From NCBI GenBank assembly GCA_030765045.1, contig CM060964.1, positions 319,669,013 to 319,733,012 of the forward strand: 64,000 nucleotides of DNA, in the 5' to 3' direction. Every line of letters starts with the position of its first letter. Position 1 is the stretch's first letter. The DNA comes from Tenodera sinensis. Lineage: Eukaryota > Arthropoda > Insecta > Mantodea > Mantidae. Positions 45,331 to 55,409 of the stretch are shown here, one piece after another. The notes under the pieces were generated by a model. The model had not been told where the DNA came from, made no database searches, and saw nothing but the letters and a program-made list of their open reading frames with translations. Both the position numbers and the translations under genes were made by a program.

Positions 45331-45674
45331 AACTGTCTAGCTTCATACTCTATATGTAACTGATAATCTGCACTATCATTTGAATACCCTGCAAAATTAA
45401 TAGACCTAAATATACTTACGGTGCAGTGGTGTATATTATGGGTTATCAAAGCTATCAGATAGCTATGGGCTTTCACCGAAGCCCATATCTAAAGTAAACT
45501 AGAAATTAATAACTAATATTAATAATAATTGCAGTACTAGCCAGTTTCCCCCATGAAGAATTAGTGAGTAGCATGGAATATGTCTCGTTCTGTACCATTA
45601 AACAGAGGGGAGAATAGGGCTTCGGATGTTTGTTGACGCAGCCTTCACTACGGTGTAGGAAGAGAGAGGTGAGG
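45331..45674. other. No recognisable feature
   Basis: Only a small hairpin (atgggctttcaccgaagcccat near 45468) was noticed; its meaning is unknown. Confidence 0.4.
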
Positions 45675-45740
45675 TGATGATGATAACGACAATGATGATG
45701 ATGACGATGATGATGATGACGATGACGACGATGACGACAG
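45675..45740. repeat. (GAT/GAC)n microsatellite
   Basis: Imperfect trinucleotide run of about 65 bp. Confidence 0.9.
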
Positions 45741-46280
45741 TATTTTTATTTCCTTTTCTGTAGGGCCCCTAAAGTCCTAGGCCTACCAGCATTGCAGATC
45801 CTGCAAGCCCTAACACTATCCCCTGGCTATGATAATGGATATTATAATTAATTTTACCTGTTCGTAATATAAATAAAATCAGTGATTTTTACATCTGCTT
45901 AGACAGTAACATTCTGTCATATACACAATTTGTTATTTAAATAGGGTGTGCCAGTGAAATATAGCCCTATTTGGGACATTACTCAGTATAAATTAAAAGA
46001 AAGTGCATACAATGGAAGTAATTTAGTACAACGCAATTTGTTAATATGAGATTATTTTTAAAAACTACATATTTTAAGTAGCCTCCATGACAACAAATAC
46101 TTTCCTGCAATCCGTAAAACTTGCCCAAACCAAACACAGGAACAGTAGCACTAATTTCATTCTTATGTTTTCTTTCAGCTGGATGGTGTTGAGAGGCTTG
46201 TTGTGAAGTAATCCCATAGAAAGTAATCAGTGAAATCCTGGAAATATGTTTTTTAGACAGTTCATTGCACTGTGGCACCA
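45741..46280. other. No recognisable feature
   Basis: Non-coding, AT-rich. Confidence 0.4.
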
Positions 46281-46284
46281 TTTT

Positions 46285-46600
46285 GCTGAATGTGGCCCGG
46301 GTTCGATCCCACCCCTGGTATCGGACCGGTGCCCATTCAGCATCGTGAGGAAATTGAGGAGCTTGCGATAGGTAAGTCAACTTTCCGGCTGGGGATGTCG
46401 AGATGCTGACCACATTTCCTCCCCGTATCGGTTGGATGATCGCTCACCTCTACTTTGCGTATGTGGGCGTGAGGTCGGCAGGCCCTGGTCCGATATGGAC
46501 TGTAATGCCACGGGTTTGTATGCACACAAATTTGTCACAGGCACGTTAATGGAAGCGGTTCGAATTGTGTCCGATCGATTCCTTCGCAAAAAGGGTATTC
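46285..46600 (+). repeat. Probable tRNA-derived SINE, family E, 5'-truncated
   Basis: GC-rich block in AT-rich DNA beginning with CCCGGGTTCGATCCCACC (B-box). No A-box lies upstream. The body (tgctgaccacatttcctccc; ggccctggtccgatatgg) differs from families A-C. Single copy in the window, so the family status is inferred. Confidence 0.45.
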
Positions 46601-46619
46601 ATGCTCTCAATTTTCTGTT

Positions 46620-47090
46620 CCACTAAAATGTAATCAGATTTCCTCTATGGCTTAACTGCAACGCTTTCCATCATACTTTACAAAAACTTCGAAATGTCAA
46701 GAATATTAACCGAAATAACGAACCAATACAATCGTCAATCTTTTAGATTAATAATTTTAAATCATCTATATAAAGACATTGGGAAGTGCTTTGTAAGGTA
46801 TGGCATTGCAGTCCTGCGATAGACTGATCCGTCCACTCACCATAAGAATTAATTTCTTCATAAATTTCCAACATTGTGAACATATAATTGTATCAGCCAA
46901 TTGCTTTATGTCCAACATTAGTTCTGTCATAGATTTACTACCACTATCATAGTTTTAAATAATTATTTAAATAAACATTTTTGAAACATACTAAAAAGTA
47001 TAAATTAATTTCTCCTAGCCCCATAGAGATTTATATCGCCTGTACAGATTATGCTGAAAATTTGTGATTGAGCTTTCAATAGCGATGAAA
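46620..47090. other. No recognisable feature
   Basis: AT-rich non-coding DNA. Confidence 0.4.
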
Positions 47091-47094
47091 ATAT

Positions 47095-48245
47095 GAGGGC
47101 TGATCAACAAAGACTGAGACTGATTTTTTCCTGTAGCTTCTGTGATAGTTTCGTATTTGTAACATAAATATTTGAAAAGAGCGGGTTTTTATGTATAATG
47201 TTGGCAGGCGGCAGCACTCTCGTATTGGTAGGTTGGTAGTAATGCTCTATTTTGTAGATGCAGACCAGACAGTAGAGGTGATGCGAGAGGAGCAGTACAG
47301 CGTGATCAAATTCTGTTTTCGTTTAAACCATACAGCCACCAAAACTTATGAAAAGCTGAAGCAAGTGTACAGTGAAGATGCACTACCTCCTGCAACAGTG
47401 TTTAGGTGGTTCAAGAACTTCAAAGAAGGCCGACTTGTCAGTGTTAAGCAAGGTGGGCCTGGTGTTTCGGCTTCTGCTGTGACTGAAGTCAACATCAACA
47501 CAGCTGCTGTGATTGTCCGAGAGGATCGGCGTATAATATTATGTAACCTTAGTGAAGTGTTGAGAATTTCATATGGCAGTGTGTTTACAATTATGCATGA
47601 CCATCTACATATGACCCAAGTTTGTGCTCGTTGGGTGCCACGTCTGTTGACTCCCGAACAGAAGGCTGTGCGAATGGAGACAAACCGTGAGGTGCTGCGT
47701 CTCTTTGCTAATGGAGGGGATGCATTTTTTATATCGATTATCACTGGTGGTGAGTCACGGCTGCATCATTATGATCCTGAAGGAAAACAAGCTAGCACAG
47801 TGTGGAAATCGCCAGGTTCTCCAACACCAAAAAAGGCAAAAGTTCCATCTGCAGAGAAAATGATGATCACATTTTTTGACTGTAATGGAATGATTTACTA
47901 GCATGCAGTTCCCTCTCACACTACTGTTACAGCAGCATACTACACATCAGTATTGGCTATACTGAGGAAGCACCTTGCAAAGAAATGATGAGAGCTTTCT
48001 CGGACTAGGTGGCGACTTCATCATGACAATGCACGGCCTCACGTCGCAAATCAAGTCATGCAGTTTCTGGCTAGATTCAACATTACCTGTGTACCACACC
48101 CACCTTATAGCCCCAATCTTGCACCCTGTGACTTTTTTTTATTCCCATCACTAAAAGCAAAGCTTAGGGGTAATTGATTTGAGAACTCTGAAGCAGTGCT
48201 CAAGAAAAGTGAGGCGATTCTCAAGGACCTGACAAACCTTATTCC
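47095..48245 (+). mobile_element. mariner element, 3'-truncated
   Basis: The left terminus near 47095 begins gagggctgatcaacaaagac. Coding runs to about 48240, where homology stops. No matching right terminus was found. The end abuts the LTR-retrotransposon gag region. Confidence 0.65.
47191..48240 (+). pseudogene. mariner transposase with a dead first catalytic site
   Basis: The frame 47191-47901 (236 codons) covers the HTH (PPATVFRWFKNFKEGR), the linker ARWVPRLLTPEQKAVRME and the first block IITGGESRLHHYDPEGKQAS, where the usual GDE is GGE, so the catalytic Asp is lost. After a stop at 47901 and two more near 47985, frames continue with HHDNARPHVA (second Asp) and YSPNLAPCDFFLF (third Asp, 34 residues later, hence DD34D). 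A different subfamily from the 9023 copy. Confidence 0.82.
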
Positions 48246-49138
48246 CTCATGTTGGTATTGTTTATTTTCGTTAACTTCCTCATCTAAAGATGGTGGGGTT
48301 AAGTCGCGTAACAAGTAATTCATATAATAAGGGTAACTCTGATTTGGTGTATGATAGGTTTTAGTCAAATCACTTTTCTGGACCTCAACAATGTTACTAC
48401 CATTGTCACAATCTTATGTTCATTTACAACTTGACTTTCATGATCAACAATGTTTGCCTGCAGTGCAATTACAACTTGGGTTAACTTTCCAGTATTTTCT
48501 TTTTCTTTTTCTAAATTGTTTTCCATTTCTTACATATTAATTTTTTCTTCCCCACTGAACTTATTGAACTCCTCAAGTTGTAATTGCATTTCAGTACCCA
48601 TAGCTTTAACAACATTACTTAGGTTACTAATTTCTCCAGCAAGATTACCTGGTGAGAGCGTAATTTCATCATAAACTGTCTTAGAATTTTCCGCTACTGC
48701 AGCTATTTCTGCCCTGTTTGCTTCTATCGCATGCATCATTTTGTCTCCTAACTTTTCCAGATCTGCTTTTTGTTTTTCCAACTTTTCATCTTATTGTTTC
48801 TTAAACTCATCTAATTCTTTAACCACTTCCATATGCATGTCTTTCACCACTCTTTCTTGCCCTAACTTGATACCATTCACTAGTTCTTCTAATTTAATTA
48901 TATCCTTTTTACTAGATCCAATTTCTGCAACATTCTCAGTTCTTCTTTACACTCTTTTCTACTAAGTTCAATTCTTTCATTTACTGTAACCAAGCTACTA
49001 TGCATCTTATTTTCTAAGTCTGACTTATTACTATCTATTTTTTGAGATAATTTCGACTTCATTTTTTATTTCTACCATTTCATTTTTTAAGTCTGACAAA
49101 CTACTATTAAAACCTATCATTTGATTTTATAAGTCTGA
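48246..49138 (-). pseudogene. LTR-retrotransposon gag-like coiled coil, part 2
   Basis: Minus-strand frames, broken by stops, encode long heptad-like helices: NKSDLENKMHSSLVTVNERI, KQKADLEKLGDKMMHAIEAN, AEIAAVAENSKTVYDEITL. It continues the region at 60670-61082 across the hAT insertion (IDNNK before it, SDL after it). Such N-terminal coiled coils are common in arthropod Ty3/gypsy gag. No protease or RT follows, and the element is cut by the mariner. Confidence 0.5.
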
Positions 49139-49726
49139 CTTATTACTAGAGCCCAGATTTTTATGTAATTACATATTTTAAATTGTGCATAATATTTCAA
49201 TGAGAAGTAAAAATGTTGGAAAATTACGTCATTTGGGACTCCCTTACAAATTTTTATTTTACATATTTTACATGTTTCTACATATTTTAACGATGTTACA
49301 TAAAACATACATTTTTCTGGTTTTCGTTACAATTTTATTAGTTTTTAAAAAATATTGTAGTCACATTATAAACTACTGTTTTCACAAGTTTTGCTGAAAG
49401 TAACAAAAATCAATTTGCAAAATAGGATGCAAGTTAAATTAACAATGCGATAATAACTGCCTCGCCTCGTTCTGATTGTTGTCCGTTTATATCAAAGCAG
49501 GTGCCACTTGACAATGTTGACCTCCAATGTCACGTTTCTTGCAGTGCTTTGGGCATTTTCAACGACTGGAGAAATTGATTGTTACCATTGTTACCATTGT
49601 TACCATTGTCGCAGTAGTCAGCATCTTGTAATATAATAGCTGTGAGGAAACAAAGTGAGCTGCTGGGCAACCATCAATACAGCGAGGCAATAATACTGCA
49701 GTTAGTTTCTTGCAAGTCTTAGTAAA

Positions 49727-49880
49727 ATGGCCCCACTTGCGTCCTCGCTATCCTGCAAATTGAATTTATGGGGGAAATTAGATAGCGCCTTTACAACCGA
49801 CGGAAAAGTAATAGTCTGTCGAGCTTACAGTAAAAGAATTGGCTCTTCCATAAAACCTCAATTGGAACAACATATCAAAA
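49727..49880 (+). pseudogene. hAT transposase N-terminus (BED finger)
   Basis: From ATG at 49727: MAPLASSLSCKLNLWGKL, then FTTDGKVIVCRAYSKRIGSS, then KPQLEQHIKS. This is a BED-type finger in which the second Cys of C-x2-C is changed (CRAYS) and the His side is kept. The frame is cut by the LINE insertion at 49881. The next piece of the same protein begins near 58815 (AKHIKDRDHGMLYLKLKS). Confidence 0.65.
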
Positions 49881-49897
49881 GTTGTTGTTGTTGTTAG

Positions 49898-50811
49898 CTA
49901 ATGCTGGATTTCTGACAGTGAAGTCATTAATCCTCTTGCTCTCCAATATTTTTCACTGATGGATGGGGTGCTAGAGGTGGCTGTGCATACTTGAAGGTGG
50001 TCTCGGTCCATTTCCTCTTGCAGATCACATAGAGAGCAGAGTGATGAAGAATATATCCCAATTCTGTTTAAATGTTTTGCCGGACAATCATGTCCTGTAA
50101 CCAACCTGAAGGTTGCAACTGCCGTTTTTCGAGGATACTCAGGAATTACTGTTTGAATGTTTGGCAGTGCCCATCTTTTATTCTTTGATTTTTCATAGTA
50201 ATATTTTGCAATAACTTTTTTGAATTCAGAGTTGACTAATCTTTTAGCTGCATAAAATGGTAGATTAACTATAGATTTCTGCACATTGCCGGTACCCTTT
50301 TAGCAAAAAAATCAGCTTTCTCATTACCACTCAGTCCACAGTGAGCTGGTATCCATTGGAAGACTAGGTGTTTTTGAAGTGTGGTTAGATGGGTAAGGAT
50401 TTTCTAACATTCTATAATTGTTTGGTCTTTTGGTGACAACTTAGAACTAATTGCTATAATTGCTGCCCTGGAATCTGAGAGAATAACTGCTTGCTGAAAA
50501 TGTGAAATTCTATACAAAAGATTTTGTAGGGCCATTCGAATTGCTTCAATTTCTCCATCAAAGTTTGTAGTTCCATAACTTAAAGATTTGTAATAGGAAA
50601 AGAGGTGACATGTGACTCCAGCCCCTGCTCCATCTCGGTTTGATATCAATGATCCATCAGTATAAATATGAAGCCATTCGTGTTCTGGAAATCTAATATG
50701 GATTGTCTCTAATGCCAATAATTTTAGAACACTAGTTGGAGTATCAGTTTTCTTAACTTCTTTTGTCAGGTGTAAGTAATATGTGATGTCTAATGTTTGT
50801 GTCGGATTCAC
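49898..50811 (-). pseudogene. LINE copy 2 RNase H and C-terminal knuckle
   Basis: The minus-strand frame from 50811 has the RNase H acid set: IYTDGSLIS (Asp), GEIEAIRMAL (Glu), VILSDSRAAI (Asp). It stops near 50404. The next frame, from about 50284, runs through KRLVNSEFKKVIAKYYYEKS to the knuckle CSLCDLQEEMDRDHLQVC and the end SEIQH. The stretch between (50285-50403), covering the final His/Asp box, is frameshifted. Nearly identical to copy 1 elsewhere. Confidence 0.85.
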
Positions 50812-50869
50812 TTCAGATATGAAGTTTTCCTTTGAATTAGGAAGGTATACATTTTTCTTGATGTCTTGA

Positions 50870-50922
50870 GTGTGTAAGTGTGTTGGGTTTAAGGACCCGT
50901 CGACAACTTGGTCATTAGGGCC
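50870..50922 (-). repeat. 53-bp micro-insert with 11-bp TSD
   Basis: Inserted in the RT thumb of LINE copy 2, flanked by tgatgtcttga (50859-50869; 50923-50933). Copy 1 lacks it. On the minus strand it reads gccctaatgaccaagttgtc, then gacgggtccttaaaccc, then a CA-rich tail. The same sequence was inserted separately at 53371. Confidence 0.8.
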
Positions 50923-53250
50923 TGATGTCTTGAATTTTGGAAAGAAAGCTCTCCTGAGTCTTTAGTGTATGTATAAAATTTCTCTTGTGCCATGTATTGA
51001 ATGGGAGTCTGATCAACTTTTCGTGTTGAATAAGAGCCGCTTTTTCTATTTCATATTCAATGGGGTATTGGTTGGTTAGTATTTCCATAGCTGCTATTGG
51101 TGTGCTTTTGATAGCACCTGCAATAAAATTAGTCTCAGACTTTGGTTTTGAAAGATTTGAATTTTTTGGGGGGTTTGCTGTTACAAGAACTTCGCTGCAG
51201 TAAGTAAATAATGGCTTTATGTACACATTGTATGTTGTGTTAAGAGTTGCTCTAGAACATCCCCACTTCATTCCTGTTAGACGTTTTAACAGTGAAAGGT
51301 GCCTTTCTCCTCTTTGTATTACATTTTCTATTTGTTTGGTCCATGTAAGTTTGGTATCAAATGTAACTCCAAAATGGCGGCGCCGTGGCCGAGCGGTTAG
51401 CGCGCTCGCCTACCACCTAGGCGGCCCGGGTTCGATCCCAGGGACCCGCATGTGGTATTCGTGGTGGACGAAGCGACGTCAGGGCGGGTTTGCTCCGGTT
51501 TCCCCCACCATCTCATTCCACCGGTGCTCCATCTTCATTCCATGTATCATCAGTGTCACCTCCTGCGGTGCCGTAGTAGTAAAAGCGGGCGTTAAACACT
51601 ACAACAACATAACTCCAAAATACTTTGCTTCCTTTGTTTCTGGTAATTGTTGACCCTCAAAATTTAGTTTTATTTTTAATTGTTTCTTTCTTATTGAAAA
51701 GATTTGGTACCTAGTTTGATTCTGTTGTATTAACAGTCATTAAATTTTCTTTGGTCCATTTTTGTAGGTTGTTTAAGGATTGTTGCATGGCTTTTTCTAG
51801 TTCTGTACTTTTTTTTTTTGGTTTTGAAGTCCACATTACTAAGTCATCAGCAAATAGTGCACACTTCACACTTTATTCTTGTATTTCTTGCGGCAGATCA
51901 TTAATAAATATATTAAAAAGTATAGTGCTGAGCACTGCACCTTGTGGTAAGCCGCGGCGTACTTGTTTATATTTAGATATATTTCTTCCATATCTGGTAG
52001 CAATAAAGCGTTGTGTTAGGAAATGACATAGCCATGAAAACATTGGAACTTGTATCCCTATTTTTTTTACTTTCTTTAGCAGTTTTGTTCTGCGTATAGA
52101 ATCATATGCACTTTGGAAATCAATAAAAACTGATAAATTATCTTCTTTTCTATGGAAGGAGTCTTTGATTTCTTGACTGAGAAGTAAGACTTGTTCATTT
52201 GTAGAGTGGAACTCTCTGAATCCAGCTTGACATGGGGAAATTAAATTTTGGGATTCTAGAAACCAATTTTAGCTATTTGACACCATTCTTTCCATCACTT
52301 TAGTTATTATGCTAGTAAGAGCTATTGGCCTATAATTTTTTATTTCTGATGCTGTTTTATCTTACTTCAAGAGTGGGACAATTATTGCTTTTAACCATTC
52401 AGCAGGTACAGTGGTGTTCCAGGATAGATTGTAGAGTTTTAGTAGTTGTTTTGCTGTTTTTCCAAGGTGTTTTATGAACTCTGGATGTATGTGATCTGGT
52501 CCAGGAGACTTTTTGTTTTTTTAGATTATTAATTGCAATGTTCAGTTCTTGTATATTAAAATTTTGAAAAAAGATATTGTATTAAGCATTAGGATCAAAT
52601 TCTCTTTCTTGTTTCAAATCTTTCTTAAATTCTTTATGTTCCTTTTTATTATTTCTTGTTACTTTATGTGAATTAGCATAATATTTATTGAATGTTTCAG
52701 CTATGGCTACATCATTTGTTAATATTTTATTGTTGTGTACGATAGGTGTGCTGTTGCTTTCTCTCCTGTCCTTGACATTTTTTATGAACTTATGGGCTTT
52801 ATTGCCATCTGTCCTATAATCCATTTTTTCTAAGAAATTATCAAAGTGATTCTTTTTAGCTGTACTCATTTCTTTTTTTAGTGAGGCACATTTCTTTGGC
52901 CATATTTGTGTATCTGATATGTTTTTTGTTTGTTCAGCTGTATTTCTAGCTATATCCCTTTGCTTTTTCAGTTCTTCTAACTTGGGGTTCCAAAAGGCTT
53001 GAAATTGCTTATTCTTCCACGAGGAATATGTTTTTTTGCAGTTTCTAGGATGACTTTACAGAAATTTTTGTTTGTATGATCTGGGTGGTCATGCAGCTGT
53101 GAGTTTGTTTGTTCTTTAAATTTATGTTCCAGTTCAGTTTTATATTTGTTCCAATCTGCTTTTTTGAAGTTCCAATACAGATTTGTGTGACATGGACTGT
53201 TATTTGTATTATCTAGTTTTATATCAGCAATTACTGCTCTGTGACGCTCT
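50915..53250 (-). pseudogene. LINE copy 2 reverse-transcriptase region, broken
   Basis: Minus-strand frames at 52582-52869 (KMDYRTDGNKAHKFIKNVKD), then shifted pieces through 51750-52260 matching copy 1's palm (the FADD region near 51850), and 50915-51271 (thumb, GMKWGCSRATLNTTYNVYIK). Several frameshifts, a stop and the SINE at 51376-51609 interrupt it. The motif order is as in copy 1. Confidence 0.82.
51376..51609 (+). repeat. tRNA-derived SINE, family A, full length and young
   Basis: TSD taactccaaaat (51364-51375; 51610-51621). Head GTGGCCGAGCGGTTAGCGCG (A-box), GGGTTCGATCCC (B-box), body, then GCGGGCGTTAAACACTAC and an AAC tail. The insertion site is intact in LINE copy 1. Confidence 0.92.
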
Positions 53251-53370
53251 GTGACCAGAACTTGGGTCTTCTATAACTTGTTTTTTAATTTTTAAAATAT
53301 CTGTTGTAGCTAACAAGAGGTCTGGGTGCTCCAGAGTAATGTATGAAGTTTTTGGGATCTTCTTTATCAT

Positions 53371-53422
53371 GCCCTAATGACCAAGTTGACGACGGGCCCT
53401 TAGACCCAACACACTCACTCAC
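53371..53422 (+). repeat. 52-bp micro-insert with 10-bp TSD
   Basis: Inserted at the end of the LINE endonuclease region, flanked by tctttatcat (53361-53370; 53423-53432). It begins gccctaatgaccaagttgac and ends in cactcactcactc. Same unit as 50870-50922. Confidence 0.8.
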
Positions 53423-53432
53423 TCTTTATCAT

Positions 53433-54036
53433 AAATCAGTTCAAAGGTTGTGGTATTCAAAAATTCTTCCACTATCTGCCCTGTAGAATCCACTTTTTCA
53501 TAACCCCATCTTTTGGAATGGGCATTGAAATCCCCAATTATGATTGTTTTATTTAATTGTTCAATAAGCGAGAGATCTGGTTCATTCCTGGGAGGATTGT
53601 AAATACTGTATAAATGAAGATGTGTTTTGTTATCCCAAAAATTGAGCTTTATTAATTCAGATTTATCTGTGTTATCTATTTCTTTAACAATTTGAAAGGA
53701 GGATTTAATATCATTTTTGACTCCAACTAATATTCCACTACTTATCTGTCTATTTTTGGGTAGTAGGTGTAGTAAAAATCCAGTAAATTTGAAGTATTTA
53801 AGTTGATCATTTGTTAGATTTACTTCTTGTATGACAAATATATCTATGTTATAGTCAAATGCAATTTTATTCAGTTCTATTCTTTTTGTTTGGGTGAGGC
53901 CACCTGCATTGCATTGTAGAATTCTGATGTTAGATCTTCTATTTATATAAAGTTTTGGTTCTCGAGAAGTAGTTCCTGCCCGGAGATCCGAATGGGGGAC
54001 TATTTTAACTCCGGAACATTTTACCCCTCGAGTCAT
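53433..54036 (-). pseudogene. LINE copy 2 AP-like endonuclease domain
   Basis: The minus-strand frame from ATG at 54036: NIRILQCNAGGLTQTKRIEL (Asn box), DIFVIQEVNLT (catalytic Glu), SGILVGVKNDI, LHLYSIYNPPRNEPD, TIIIGDFNAHSKRWGYEKVD (GDFNAH box) and FLNTTTFELIYDKE, where the 52-bp insert breaks the frame. The final SDH box should lie past 53360 and is obscured by frameshifts. The 5' part is well preserved. Confidence 0.85.
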
Positions 54037-54522
54037 ATTTCATAATTTGATAATGAAGAGAGCAATAGCAATAATAGTAACAGTTTTTTAGAGAACACCA
54101 TATTTTTATGTTTTGGCGGTCACATCGCTCTCTCACAACCCCCAGAATGTCTGGAGGACCACACCTGTCGTTGGTTTATGGGTCTCACCGACCTGACCGG
54201 GAGAGTTATCAAAATAAATTCACCGACCATATCCTCTGATTACCAATCAGAGGACGTATTACATACCATGACAGGTCAGCATGTTAGGGGTTAAGAGTTT
54301 AGAGAGAAATTAGAGAAATGGAGAGGTTGGAAAAATAAAGACTCCCTAACCCTCAGGAACCCTAAAGCATTGGGGTTGGAAGAGAACAACAGATGACCAA
54401 GGTAAGCTCAGACAGAAAAGTTACAGTGAGGGGCAAAACACCAGTAAGTGGAGGTAATGTCCTGCTCAGCTTGGGTACCTTGTGGTCGCCATTCACATAT
54501 CCACTAGACGGAGACTCCTGAG
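54037..54522 (-). promoter_or_regulatory. LINE 5' untranslated region
   Basis: About 480 bp shared with 18010-18440 up to a common end. Such 5' regions normally hold an internal promoter; no motif is identified here. Contains a short palindrome (tcctctgattaccaatcagagga, 54233-54255) absent from the derivative. Confidence 0.6.
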
Positions 54523-54529
54523 AAAATCT

Positions 54530-54712
54530 CTAATATATAAATACATGCCAAAGTAAGTATGCCAAGCTTTCTGAATAGTGGCTTACAAGAGCATAACATT
54601 TTTTCACCACATACAATTTGAATGGCTTGTTTTTGTTTGATAAATATATCCTTAGCTACTGGAGAATTTCCCCAAAATATGATTCCATATTTAATTATCG
54701 AGTGTATGTGTG
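54530..54712 (-). pseudogene. CR1-like LINE C-terminal fragment
   Basis: The minus strand reads IIKYGIIFWGNSPVAKDIFI, then KQKQAIQIVCGEK. This is the conserved 'YG...WG' region at the end of CR1/Jockey-type RTs. It meets the next fragment head to head at about 54712. Confidence 0.6.
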
Positions 54713-55030
54713 CATAATAGGCTGTTAATAGTGGTAAAAGTAGGGAACAGTATCATTGAAATAGTACAGCAAATTAAATTCCTAGGTATAATTTTGGATA
54801 CAAACCTCTCATTTAATCCCCATATAGACCATGTTTGTAACAGAGTAAGTACAGGATTATATCTACTGAGGAGTCTCTCAAAATATTTGGATACTGCTTC
54901 ATTAAAAATAACATATTTTGGTATAATATATCCTTACCTTCAATATGGATTTGAAGTATGGGGAAACACCAGTGTACATAATTTAAATAGACTCTTGGTA
55001 CTACAAAAGAAATGTATAAGATGTATAAGA
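54713..55030 (+). pseudogene. CR1-like LINE C-terminal fragment
   Basis: Frame text IKFLGIILDTNLSFNPHIDH, then ITYFGIIYPYLQYGFEVWGN, then LLVLQKKCIRCI. This is the RT thumb of a CR1/Jockey-like element related to the one at 55146. Coding runs straight into the microsatellite at 55031. Confidence 0.7.
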
Positions 55031-55136
55031 TGTATGATGATGATGGTGGTGGTGGCGGTGGCGGTGGCTGTGGCAGTGGCAGTGATTATTACTATTACTA
55101 TTACTATTACTATTACTATTACTATGACTATGACTT
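55031..55136. repeat. Compound GAT/GGT/GGC then ACT microsatellite
   Basis: Trinucleotide runs grade from gatgat through ggtggc to attact. The Val/Ala/Ile/Thr-rich frame here is an artefact of the repeat. Confidence 0.9.
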
Positions 55137-55145
55137 AGTGCACAC

Positions 55146-55409
55146 CATTCGGTCACAGTCAACAAAGACTAACATTATATTATAAGTGGAATTCTCAGCA
55201 GGTTTGATGTCACGATAAGAAAAATGATACAAATCAATCAGGAGCTGGATGTGATGTGTGTGAATACAAACTGTTTGAGTGTGGATGGCAATCTGTGGTT
55301 AAATGCTCAAGACTTTGGTAAGGATGGAATACACCTTAATAGGAGGGGGTCATATAAATTTGGGGAATTGCTGTGCAATGTAATAAACTCTGTAATTCAG
55401 AAAAACTAG
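55146..55409 (+). pseudogene. ORF1 C-terminus, SGNH/GDSL esterase-like
   Basis: Text ILSGILSRFDV upstream, then DVMCVNTNCLSVDG and FGKDGIHLNRRGSYKFGELL. The DGIHLNxxG motif holds the catalytic Asp/His of SGNH hydrolases, a domain known from CR1-group ORF1 proteins. The N-terminus is lost by 5' truncation. The stop overlaps the ORF2 start by 37 bp. Confidence 0.7.

Larger units (their letters stand above)
49881..54522 (-). mobile_element. LINE copy 2, near full length (EN-RT-RNase H)
   Basis: About 4.64 kb including one SINE and two 52-bp inserts. The 5' end at 54522 coincides with that of the 17900-18440 derivative, so the 5' UTR (about 480 bp) is complete. The order on the minus strand is 5' UTR, endonuclease, RT, RNase H, zinc knuckle, AAC-repeat tail. 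No separate ORF1/gag was seen before the endonuclease. Confidence 0.9.

Noticed and set aside
46337..46589. Arg/Ser-rich minus-strand frames
   Set aside because: Antisense translation of a GC-rich SINE-like block.
51219..51653. 144-codon plus-strand frame
   Set aside because: A frame across antisense LINE sequence and a SINE; not a gene.
54710..55138. Full 142-codon protein
   Set aside because: Only the first ~105 codons are LINE text; the Val/Ala/Ile/Thr tail is microsatellite.
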